From Oenanthe sinensis (taxonomy: Eukaryota; Streptophyta; Magnoliopsida; Apiales; Apiaceae), in contig CM053801.1 of the NCBI GenBank assembly GCA_028671895.1, positions 39,126,836 through 39,190,835 of the forward strand: a stretch of DNA of 64,000 nucleotides, given 5' to 3'. The position numbers and the translations under genes are program-made. Shown here piece after piece: positions 46,850 through 57,278 of the stretch (the stretch's first letter is position 1; the number at the start of each line of letters is the position of its first letter). The notes beneath the pieces were generated by a model. It worked only from the letters and a program-made list of their open reading frames with translations, was not told where the DNA came from and ran no database searches.

Positions 46850-47863
46850 TGTTAGGAATATATTAATTTGATGATGTACAAAATACTAGAACAGGATTTA
46901 GCACAGTCTATCTGCAAGAATCAATCAACGGATATCTATCTGCAAGAAGCAATCGACTGATAAATATCGATCGATAAGTCATCAACTGATAATAAGCCAT
47001 CGACTGATAAAGCCAATCGAGAAGTCATCGATCGAGAACTCAAGTCATCAACTGATATTTATCAATCGAGAACTCAAGTCATCAACTGATATTTATCAAT
47101 CGAGAACTCAAGTCATCAACTGATATTTATCAATCGAGAACTCGACAACATATATTTCCTGATCGAGAACTCATCAACGGATATATAGTCATCAACGGAT
47201 ATTTATTGATCGAGAAGTCATCAACGGATATTTACCAATCGAGAAGTCTCACAAGTACTCGATTGATTAGCTCACAGCCTGACTTCTCGAAGCTTAAAGG
47301 AGATGAGTATTCGGTTGATTCAAACAGCTAGTTTAAAGGAAAGTCTTCGAAGATCAAAACAAATTTATTGCAGATATGCTATGGGAAGGAAAGGGAAAAT
47401 TAAGGAAGCTGTCGGCCAGAGTTTACTCTATCAGAGAATACTCGATCAGAGTTTACTCTAACAGAGAATGCTCTATCAGAGATTATCAACCGACAAAGTT
47501 TATCAGAAAAGGAAACAGACAAATCAGAGTCTGATTTGGATAGTAAGAAGGAATTCAAGTGCAAGTCTAATTACCTTATTAAATCTATTCTTATCATAAT
47601 CTGTTTTGTAATTGTATTTGTAGCTGTGTCTATATAAACACAGAGATAGGTTATAATTCAATATCGAATTAAGAATTTATATAAAAGCAATATCTTGTAA
47701 CCTAGCAGCTCTTAAGAACTTTATATCTTGAGAGAGTTTTGTATTCAAGTTCATTATTAATACAAAACAGTATTCCATTCAACATACTTGTGTTCATAAT
47801 CGATTTACAGGCACTATTACATTCAACCCCCCTTCTGTAATAGATTGATTATTCTGGGAAACA
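46850..47863 (+). repeat. 5' LTR of element K
   Basis: TGTTAGGAATATATT...CTGGGAAACA. The first 450 bp contains ATCAACTGATA, ATCAACGGATA and ATCGAGAAGTC words, including three perfect 34-bp direct repeats (47040-47141). It then has a block of CAGAGTTTACTCTATCAGAG words (47415-47545). A TATATAAAC promoter box lies at 47631, followed by the C-rich ATTCAACCCCCC near the end. Compared line by line with the 3' LTR I find one difference (C/T in the C-run). Confidence 0.97.
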
Positions 47864-47865
47864 AT

Positions 47866-47877
47866 TGGTATCAGAGC
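47866..47877 (+). other. tRNA-Met primer binding site of element K
   Basis: TGGTATCAGAGC, two bases after the LTR. Confidence 0.95.
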
Positions 47878-47912
47878 AGGCAGTAAATTTCAACTCAAAA
47901 GATCAAATAATC

Positions 47913-50168
47913 ATGTCTGGAAGCAAGTATGAGAGCATCAGAATTCCAATATTGAAGAAGGTTGAATACCCTACATGGAGGGTGAAGATGATGATGTTCT
48001 TAGAAGCAACTGATCCTGATTACTTAGATAGAATCCATACAGGTCAGTACCTACCAACCAAACTGGTGCCTTCTACAATTGTGGAAGGAAGACAAATCCC
48101 TGAGTATTACACCCTGAAGGACAAGAAAGAATGGACTAATGAAGAAAAACAGGAAGTCTTGAAAGATGCAAATGTAAGAAATATTATGCATAACAGTCTT
48201 GACTCTGTAATGTCTAACAGGGTAATAGCTTGCAAAACTGCCAAAGAAATCTGGGATGCACTGGAGGTTCAATGTCAAGGAACCAAGGAGATAAAGAAAA
48301 ATAGAAGATCTGTTCTAATCCAAGAGTATGAATACTTTGAGGCTAAGCAGAATGAGTCCCTCACAGATATCTATGACAGATTTCTAACTCTGTTGAACAA
48401 CTTGGCTTTGGTGGATAAAGTATATGACAATGAAGATTCAAACACCAAATTTCTGAGGGCTCTTCCAGAAGAATGGGATCTGCAGACATCCTTGATTAAA
48501 GACAGGGCTGATTTGGATGAGATGTCCTTAGATGAAGTTTATGGCAAATTGAAAACTCATGATCTGGAGTTACAGCAAAGAAGAAACAGAAAGAGTAACA
48601 AGGCAAGACCTATTGCTTTGAATGTTGAAGCAAAAATTGAAGAACCAAAGGAAAAGGTGCTTAAGGCTTCAACAAGGAAAGGGAAAGAAGTAGTACTCCA
48701 AGATAGCAGTGAATCAGAGTTTGAGGCAAACTCTGATGTAAACTCTGATAATTCTTCAGACTCTGACATGATGGAGATGTTTGCTATGTTTGTCAAAAGC
48801 TTCAAGAAATACAGAAAATTTAGGAAGCAAGGAAACTATCAGAAGAAGCATAGTGAGTCAGACAAGAAAGACAGATTCAGAAAAAGAGAAAATAGAGATG
48901 GAAAATCAAAAACTCTTGATAAATCAAAAGTCAAGTGTTACAAGTGCAACAAGATGGGACATTTTGCTACTGAGTGCAGAAGCAAGGAATCTGGGAAAGC
49001 TCTCATCACATCAAAGAAAGATTGGATGGACTCCTCAGACTCTGAAGAAGAAACTAATTATGCTCTCATGGCAAACTCTGATTCTTCCATCTTAAACTCT
49101 GACAAGGTACCAAACTCTGTTTTCAATTTTGATACTGAAGATATTCATGAATTAAAGTCTTTTCTTAGAAATTTGCATGTTAGCTTTAAGTCACAGTCTC
49201 TTGAGAATGAAAGATTAAAATCTGAAATACAAACTCTGAATGCTAGGAATGACTTTCTTGAAACTGAACTTGTACACATGCTTAGCTTTAAGAAAGACTG
49301 TGAGAATGCTATACACATGCAAACTCAGTTGGAAATACAAGTCACATATTTGAAATCTGAGATAGCTAAGGAAAAAGAGACCTTCAGAGTTTGGACAAAC
49401 TCTGGTAAGAAGGTCCAACAAATGCTTTCTGAAAAGAATTGGACATCTGCCTTAGGTTATGAATCTGATAAAGAAATTCACACTAATTCACACACAAAAG
49501 GAACATTGAGTGAACTTGTGAAGTTTGTTAGAGCTAGTGATAATAAGAAAACTCTCCCTGAATGCTCTAAAAACAATAGTGTGCTAGACTCTAAAAAGGT
49601 GAATGTAGGGTTACTTTCTCAGAAGCAACTTAAAGAAAAGTTGAAGGCAGTCACTAAGAAATCTAAAAAGGTGAAAAGAAATAGGAATGGTAAAGTAGGA
49701 ATTACTAAGGAGAATAATTACATGAATATCCCTGATGCTCCTAGGAAAACCTGTTTTACTTGTGGTAATTCTAATCACCTTGCTATTGACTGCAAACAAA
49801 AGAAAAAGAAAGAACCTGAAAGACCTAGGTTTGAGGCTAGAAAACAAACAAGAAACAATCCCTATTTTCATTGTGGTAGTTTATGGCATACCATTTATAC
49901 ATGCAAAGATTATCATAATTTGTATTACAATTCTTACAAACCACAGCCTCGAATCAGTAATTCTCTAAAACATACTGTCAAGCAAATATATGTGATAAAG
50001 TCTGATAAAAGGAGTGTAAACTCTGACAGTACAAACTCTGTGAATGCAAACTCTGATCATGTAAACTCTGTTAACACAAACTCTGACAAAAGAACTTCTG
50101 CTGCAAAAGTTAACAAGTTTTCAAAGAAAGGACCCAAACTAGTTTGGGTCCCCATAACTACTAATTAA
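47913..50168 (+). CDS. Element K gag, 751 aa, intact
   Basis: Starts at ATG 47913 (MSGSKYESIRIPILKK); the open frame extends upstream into the primer site but this ATG matches B. The capsid-like domain (residues 1-230) carries WRVKMMMFLEATD, TAKEIWDALEVQCQG and FLRALPEEWDLQTSL. A basic/acidic linker follows, then the CCHC knuckle CYKCNKMGHFATEC (about 48936-48977). A long helical region follows (49140-49400), then a second knuckle CFTCGNSNHLAIDC (about 49750-49791) and a third degenerate one (FHCGSLWHTIYTC). The Asn/Ser/Asp-rich tail (50020-50100) is encoded by AAACTCTG words. Gag packages the RNA and forms the virus-like particle. The long multi-knuckle form fits Sireviruses. The stop at 50166 is followed after 20 nt by the TTACTGATTGCAG box. 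Confidence 0.92.
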   Translation: MSGSKYESIRIPILKKVEYPTWRVKMMMFLEATDPDYLDRIHTGQYLPTKLVPSTIVEGRQIPEYYTLKDKKEWTNEEKQEVLKDANVRNIMHNSLDSVMSNRVIACKTAKEIWDALEVQCQGTKEIKKNRRSVLIQEYEYFEAKQNESLTDIYDRFLTLLNNLALVDKVYDNEDSNTKFLRALPEEWDLQTSLIKDRADLDEMSLDEVYGKLKTHDLELQQRRNRKSNKARPIALNVEAKIEEPKEKVLKASTRKGKEVVLQDSSESEFEANSDVNSDNSSDSDMMEMFAMFVKSFKKYRKFRKQGNYQKKHSESDKKDRFRKRENRDGKSKTLDKSKVKCYKCNKMGHFATECRSKESGKALITSKKDWMDSSDSEEETNYALMANSDSSILNSDKVPNSVFNFDTEDIHELKSFLRNLHVSFKSQSLENERLKSEIQTLNARNDFLETELVHMLSFKKDCENAIHMQTQLEIQVTYLKSEIAKEKETFRVWTNSGKKVQQMLSEKNWTSALGYESDKEIHTNSHTKGTLSELVKFVRASDNKKTLPECSKNNSVLDSKKVNVGLLSQKQLKEKLKAVTKKSKKVKRNRNGKVGITKENNYMNIPDAPRKTCFTCGNSNHLAIDCKQKKKKEPERPRFEARKQTRNNPYFHCGSLWHTIYTCKDYHNLYYNSYKPQPRISNSLKHTVKQIYVIKSDKRSVNSDSTNSVNANSDHVNSVNTNSDKRTSAAKVNKFSKKGPKLVWVPITTN

Positions 50169-50182
50169 ATTGCATTTACTGA

Positions 50183-53100
50183 TTGCAGGGAAACAGAAAG
50201 AACATTCTAGTGATTGATAGTGGATGTTCTGCACATATGACTGGAAATAAATCCCTGCTTTCAGAGTTTGAGGAGAAGGCTGGCCCAGCAGTATCTTATG
50301 GAGATGGCAACATAGGATGAACACTGGGATATGGCAACATTGTGATTGGAAATGTCATCATTGAAAAAGTAGCTCTGGTTGAAGGACTCAAACATAATCT
50401 GCTCAGTGTGAGTCAAATGACAGACAGAGGTTTCTCTGTGGAATTTCATGGAACTCATTGTGAAGTGAAAAACAAGAAGAATGGAAAAGTAGTTCTTATT
50501 GGCCACAAACATAATAACCTATTTGAAGCTAGCTTGGATGTTAATTCTAATGGTCCCTTAACCTGTCTACTTGGAAAGGCATCACCAATGGAAAGCTGGA
50601 ATTGGCACAAAAAGTTGTGTCACTTGAACTTTGGAAACATTAATGAGTTAGTGAAGAAGGACCTAGTTAGAGGTCTTCCAAAAGTTCAATTTCATCCTGA
50701 TGGACTCTGTGATTCATGTCAAAAGGCCAAACAAAGGAAGACATCTTTCAAGAGCAAAACTGAAAACTCTATTGATCAACCTTTTCATCTATTGCATCTT
50801 GACTTATTTGGTCCAGTTAACATCATGTCCATTGGAAAGAAGAAATACACTCTGGTAATAGTTGATGATTTCACTAGATTTACTAGGGTGTACTTTTTGC
50901 ACAAGAAGGATGAAACTGCATAAACAATCATTGATCATATTGCAATGATTGAAAATGGATCAACTCGCAAAGTAAAGAATTTAAGGAGTGACAATGGAAC
51001 AGAGTTTAAGAACTCAACAATGGAGGAATTCTGCTCAACAAAAGGTATTACTCAACAATTCTCAGCACCTGGCACACCTCAACAAAATGGTGTAGTTGAA
51101 AGAAAGAACAGAACTTTAATAGAAGCTGCTAGAACAATGCTAGAAGGAGCAAAACTACCTACTTATTTTTAGGCAGAAGCTGTGAACACTGCATGCATCA
51201 CTCAGAATTGTTCTTTAATAAACAAACATGGAATGACTCCATATGAATCTTTGAAAGGAAGAAAGCCAAATGTCAAGTACTTTCACATCTTTGGATGCAA
51301 GTGTTTTATTCTCAAAACACATCCTGAACAATTGAAGAAGTTTGAACTTAAAGCAGATGAAGGAATTTTTATTGGATATGCAACAACTTCTAAAACCTCT
51401 TCAAGGGCATTCAAAGTATTCAACTTAAGGACAAGGACAATCATGGAATCAATTAATGTCTCCTTTGATGAAGGGAAGATAGATGGGTTACATGATAAAG
51501 ATGCACAGGAAACTCTGAGATTTGAGAATGAACTGCAGAAAATAAACTCTAACGAGATAAACACTGATCAACCAAATCCTGGAGAAGCAAACTCTGATTC
51601 TTTAAACTCTGATTCAGAAATGATTGAAATAGAAATTGAAGAAACTGCACATGTTGAGGGGGAGCAACATCAATCAAATACTGACATTGGAGATTCAACT
51701 ATTGAAATATCAGAGTCTGACCAAACTCTGAACAACACAAACTCTGAAACCCTAAACTCTGATCATTCAAACTCTGAGACCACAAACACTAATACCTCAA
51801 TCTCTGATAATTCAAACTCTGAGTACATAAACTCTGAGACATCAAATACTGATGGAAACACATCTTCAGGGGGAGGATCATCATTTACAGAAGGATCATT
51901 CTATGAAGGCACAGATCATGGGGGAGCATCTAGTTCAAGGAACTTTCCACATCCAAGGAAATGGACCAAAGATCACACACCTGATTTAATTATAGGTGAT
52001 TTGGAAAGTGGAATAAAAACAAGAAAAGCTACTCAAAATGAATGTCTATTTCATAGTTTTCTTTCACAAACAGAACCAAAGAAGGTTGAAGATGCTTTGA
52101 AAGATGCAGATTGGATTACTGCAATGCAGGAAGAATTGAATGAGTTTGAAAGGAATGAAGTTTGGACCCTAGTCCCAAGGCCAAAGAACAGATCTATTGT
52201 TGGCACAAAATGGGTATTTAGGAACAAGACAGACTCTGATGGAATAATTACAAGAAATAAGGCAAGACTGGTAGCCAAAGGTTATTCTCAACAGGAGGGG
52301 ATTGATTATGATGAAACCTATGCACCTGTAGCTAGACTTGAGGCAATCAGAATTTTTCTTGCTTATGCTGCTCATAAGAAATTCAAGGTCTACCAAATGG
52401 ATGTTAAAAGTGCATTTTTAAATGGTGAACTTGAAGAAGAAGTCTATGTTGAACAACCACCTGGCTTTGTCAATACAAAATATCCAAGTCATGTCTACAG
52501 ACTGGATAAAGCTCTATATGGACTAAAGCAAGCACCAAGGGCCTGGTATGAAACTCTGGCTCTATTCTTACTTGAAAATGGTTTCACTAGAGGAACAATT
52601 GATAAAACCTTGTTTTACAGAACTCAAGGTAAGGATTTATTATTGGTTCAAATATATGTTGATGATATTATATTTGGTTCCACTAATGAGAAACTCTGTG
52701 AAAGATTTTCAAAGTTAATGCAGTCCAGGTATCAAATGAGCATGATGGGAGAATTGAGTTATTTTCTAGGTTTACAAGTGAAACATACTGAGGAAGGCAT
52801 TTTCATTAATCAGTCCAAATATACAAAGAATCTACTCACTAAATTTCAAATGCAAGATTCTGCATCTGCTACAACTCCCATGGCTACTGCAACAAAACTT
52901 GATCAAGACACTGGAGAACCTGTTAATATTACTGCATACAGAGGAATGATTGGTTCTCTACTTTATTTGACTGTAAGTAGACCAGACATCATGTTTGCCA
53001 CATGTCTATGTGCTAGATTTCAAGCAAATCCAAGAGCACCTCATTTGATTGCTGTGAAAAGGATTTTCAGATATCTCAAGAGCACTGCTAATCTTGGCTT

Positions 53101-53602
53101 ATGGTATTCTAGAGAATCTGATTTCAAATTAATAGGCTATTCAGATGCTGACTTTGCAGGATGCAAGATTGACAGGAAAAGCACAAGTGGCAGTTGTCAA
53201 TTTTTAGGTGGAAGACTTGTGTCATGGCAAAGCAAGAAACAGAAATCGATTTCAACATCAACAGCAGAGGCTGAATATATTGCTGCTGGAAGCTGCTGTG
53301 CACAGATCTTATGGATGAGAAATCAATTGCTAGACTATGGTTTGAAATTTTCAAATATTCCTATTTATTGTGATAACCAAAGTGCTATTGCAATGACAGG
53401 AAATCCAGTTCAACATTCTCTAACAAAGCACATCAGTATCAGATATCACTTCATAAGGAAACATGTGGAGGAAGGCACAATTGAATTACATTTTGTTCCT
53501 ACTGATCAACAATTAGCAGATATATTCACCAAGCCTTTGCCTGAAGCAACATTTAACAGACTGGTTTCTGAATTAGGGATGGTGACAAGTGGCTCAACTT
53601 AG
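50183..53602 (+). pseudogene. Element K pol: PR-IN-RT-RNaseH with three stops
   Basis: Frame 2, opening at 50183. Protease VIDSGCSAHMTGN (about 50213) keeps its Asp. Stop TGA at 50318. Integrase: zinc domain WHKKLCHLNF...CDSCQKAKQ (50600-50735), core Asp in LHLDLFGPV, stop TAA at 50921, Asp in RSDNGTEF, Glu in NGVVERKNRT, then stop TAG at 51170 in place of the usual Trp of YFWAEA. An 806-codon open stretch (51182-53602) follows, with an N-S-D/E-rich linker (51545-51860), reverse transcriptase (QMDVKSAFLNG, YVDDIIFGST at 52655), RNase H (TAEAEYIA) and ADIFTKPL at the end. All visible catalytic residues are present; only the three nonsense codons break it. Confidence 0.92.
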
Positions 53603-53794
53603 CAAGTTTCAGACACTCAGAGTATATGTCAGAGTATGGGGAATACAAACAGCAAAGAAGGATATTCTCTGACATTAAGAGAATTGATGACAAGAAGAAG
53701 AGTCTACCTGCCATGACATATCAACAGGTAATTCAGGTAAAACTCTCCACCTACAAACCTTCTATCTACAATGCTTCATTTTTTTTTTGGTGAA

Positions 53795-56162
53795 ATGGTG
53801 CAGGAACAAGTTTTGGAGAATCCCCCTGCACCTACCCAAGTAGCCAAATCACCTTCCACTAAACAATCTAAGAAATCACTATCTAGAAAACCAACCTCTA
53901 GTGTCTCTCAAAAGGCACCAGTTGCAAAAAGAAGGAGATTGGTACAAACTAGGCTTATAGATGAGCAAAGTGATGAGAAGCTCAACCCTCTAGAGAGACA
54001 GGTTATTGAAGGACTTTCTTTGTTAAAGGAAAGTAATGATGCACCTGAATCTAACTTTCAAGCCAAGTCTGTAGACTCTCAAAAGGCTACAGACTCTGAA
54101 AAACCTAGGGAAGCACCTCAGGATTCTCATATTGAGTCTCTTGAGAAATCTTTTGCTAAGAAGTACAGAAGGTTAAGGAAGGCTTATTCTGCACACACAA
54201 ACAAGCCTGTTATTATTACTAACCCTGTTTTGCAGAAAACAGATGCTCCCAAAGCTCCTGCAGAGCCAGACTCTGAAATCAAGAAAACACCTGAACCAGA
54301 GTCTAATGTTGAGTCAGAGTCTAGACTGCCTTTAGACTCTGATCATGACACATTTCGGGAAGGAATGCCATTGGATGCAGCCTCAAGTCTAATTGATGAG
54401 ATCATTATTCCAAGTGATGAGGTACTGCTATTCCTATATCCTTTGGTGGAATCAGTTGAAGATCCAGGGCAATATCAGACTAAATCTCAAGTCTTGGATT
54501 TTCTTACAACCTATGAAGCCCTAAGGAAGAGAATGGAACAGGAGCTACAAATGTCTACACAGGATGTGGTCAAAAATCTATACAGCTACCTATTCAACTC
54601 TTCATTACAAGTACAAGCAGCTGGGCTCATAGAAGGCAAGACAAATGAAGTTCTCAAAGCACTAGGTGTGCCAGACTCTGAACAACAAATTTCAAAGAAG
54701 CCTAAAAGGCTTAAGGTCCACATAAGGAGGGAATCAGAGTATGTTGCCGAGTTGGAAACTGAGATTGAGCAACCAGTTTTTGACTATGAAGCAATTTGGG
54801 ATAATGAAATTACCTACAGGACAGCCATTTAATGGATTTCTCATGTTCAACCTCTGTCAAGACAGGTGGTTGACTTTCTAGTCCACATTGTAGGAAAGGT
54901 GGCCAACGAATACATCTATACAACCTATGAAGGTAGATTGGATCAACTCAAGGGCTCATATTATTAGAAGATTGCAAGGGAACTGCAGGACTACTTTAAC
55001 ATGACTCTTTCCCAGGCCATTAATGTCATCCATGCAAGGACTTTTCTAAATAAACACTTGGATGCATTGACTATGGAAGAACCACAGGAGGTAGCAGGTA
55101 GTGCAAGGTAGTTGGAGGATGGGACTAGTGCACCAGTGGTGACTAGTGATAAAGATGCTCAATCTGCCTCACCCACACAAGAACCACTTAGTCAGAGGTT
55201 GGGTGATAGTGGGGCAGGGGAGTATGCTGTTAGGCCCTCCTTGACAACTCACCAAAAAGCTGATGAGAACCCCAATGATATGGGAGGACAAACTCTGATT
55301 GATGCTCATGAAGAAATTTCCAAATCTATTCTATCAGAGTCTATCCACCTTGAGGGGGAGTCTCATGCACCAACAGTCAAAGATGGTGACACTCAGACTC
55401 TGGTTTCTAATGAAGTCATACTGAAGTAGTCAAAGTCTAGAGTATACCCTGAGACTGGAATACTGGAGCCAACAGACTCTGAAAAGAAAGAAGATGATTG
55501 TAAGGGTTCAGACTCTGTTGCTGCTCACCCCTTGGTGGAAACCCCTAGCATTCAGACATTTGAAGGGTTTCCCCTCAATCAAGGAGGTTCAGGTATTGTA
55601 GCACATAATTCTTCTCTCAACCCCTCTTCTGTAGGATTTTTGAGTGCACCTTCCAAATTGAGTGAAAAAATAATAATAATAATAATTGAGAGGCTGGCAC
55701 TGGTCAAGGCAAAAGGAGAGGTAGATACGGCTGTAGAGAAGCCTGAGTGAGAATGAGAGAGTGGGTGCCCAACCCCACTGTGAGGATGAGAGATTAGGGT
55801 ATCCTGAACCTAGCTTTACTTATTGGGATCAAGATTTTCCACAGAGTTGGTCCAATGAGTTGAAGCAGGGGATGGATGAAAATTCATTTTTGTTGTTTGA
55901 CAGAATTCACTCCCTTCACTTATTCACAGAAGTAGCTTTCAAGGATGCTATTGTTGATATTACTACCACTCAAGCTTCTCTCCAAACAACAGTCTCTGAC
56001 TTAACCACAAAGGTTGATTCAGTAGTTGCAACACAGTTCACTTTCTCCACAGTCTTAGCACAGATTCTTTTGGTTGTCACAGGTGGTGATGATGTCAAAA
56101 AGGGGGAGAAGAAAAGTGATTCAAGAAAGGTGATTCCTCCAGGAGAAACAAATAAGAAATGA
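53795..56162 (+). pseudogene. Element K post-pol ORF, broken
   Basis: ATG at 53795 (MVQEQVLENPPAPTQ). Frame 2 is readable to 55750 through stops at about 54830, 54964, 55109 and 55427, then shifts to frame 0 (55761-56162). An N-terminal Lys/Ser/Arg-rich segment (KRRRLVQTR) is followed by an acidic region with Asp-Ser-Glu repeats written with GACTCTGA words, a helical domain (54420-54830), and a C-terminal coiled-coil-like part (55970-56060) before a purine-encoded KKGEKK run. It shares position, basic patch, coiled coil and KKGE run with A and D, but lacks their C-terminal domain. Function unknown. Confidence 0.75.
56097..56110 (+). other. Internal polypurine tract in element K ORF
   Basis: AAAAGGGGGAGAAG, encoding KKGEK, 155-170 bp before the 3' LTR. 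Confidence 0.5.
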
Positions 56163-56254
56163 TTATTTTATATTGTTCTAGATTAATTATTTCATTTTTT
56201 AGTTTTGACATCATCAAATCTTGATTTATGCTTCATTGTTTATAAAGCATAAAT

Positions 56255-56264
56255 AGGGGGAGAT
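56255..56264 (+). other. Terminal polypurine tract of element K
   Basis: AGGGGGAGAT abutting the 3' LTR start TGTTAGG. Confidence 0.9.
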
Positions 56265-57278
56265 TGTTAGGAATATATTAATTTGATGATGTACAAAATA
56301 CTAGAACAGGATTTAGCACAGTCTATCTGCAAGAATCAATCAACGGATATCTATCTGCAAGAAGCAATCGACTGATAAATATCGATCGATAAGTCATCAA
56401 CTGATAATAAGCCATCGACTGATAAAGCCAATCGAGAAGTCATCGATCGAGAACTCAAGTCATCAACTGATATTTATCAATCGAGAACTCAAGTCATCAA
56501 CTGATATTTATCAATCGAGAACTCAAGTCATCAACTGATATTTATCAATCGAGAACTCGACAACATATATTTCCTGATCGAGAACTCATCAACGGATATA
56601 TAGTCATCAACGGATATTTATTGATCGAGAAGTCATCAACGGATATTTACCAATCGAGAAGTCTCACAAGTACTCGATTGATTAGCTCACAGCCTGACTT
56701 CTCGAAGCTTAAAGGAGATGAGTATTCGGTTGATTCAAACAGCTAGTTTAAAGGAAAGTCTTCGAAGATCAAAACAAATTTATTGCAGATATGCTATGGG
56801 AAGGAAAGGGAAAATTAAGGAAGCTGTCGGCCAGAGTTTACTCTATCAGAGAATACTCGATCAGAGTTTACTCTAACAGAGAATGCTCTATCAGAGATTA
56901 TCAACCGACAAAGTTTATCAGAAAAGGAAACAGACAAATCAGAGTCTGATTTGGATAGTAAGAAGGAATTCAAGTGCAAGTCTAATTACCTTATTAAATC
57001 TATTCTTATCATAATCTGTTTTGTAATTGTATTTGTAGCTGTGTCTATATAAACACAGAGATAGGTTATAATTCAATATCGAATTAAGAATTTATATAAA
57101 AGCAATATCTTGTAACCTAGCAGCTCTTAAGAACTTTATATCTTGAGAGAGTTTTGTATTCAAGTTCATTATTAATACAAAACAGTATTCCATTCAACAT
57201 ACTTGTGTTCATAATCGATTTACAGGCACTATTACATTCAATCCCCCTTCTGTAATAGATTGATTATTCTGGGAAACA
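56265..57278 (+). repeat. 3' LTR of element K
   Basis: 1014 bp, same length as the 5' LTR and differing by eye at one base. Followed by target copy ATATA. Confidence 0.97.

Larger units (their letters stand above)
46850..57278 (+). mobile_element. Element K: complete young Sirevirus-like copia element
   Basis: 10.4 kb with two 1014-bp LTRs, tRNA-Met primer site, intact gag, pol with stops, extra post-pol ORF, two purine tracts, and a perfect 5-bp duplication ATATA (46845-46849, 57279-57283). It is nested in hAT element J. Gag-pol order, LTR length, and the additional ORF after pol with repeated purine tracts support assignment to the Sirevirus group. Confidence 0.95.

Noticed and set aside
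47866..47877. TGGTATCAGAGC as a possible tRNA gene end
   Set aside because: Only the 12-nt primer complement is present; no cloverleaf surrounds it. The same applies at 12179, 15624, 30034 and 63273.
53795..56162. True envelope glycoprotein
   Set aside because: No signal peptide, transmembrane segment or furin-like site is visible; the ORF is Lys/Glu/Ser-rich with a coiled coil.
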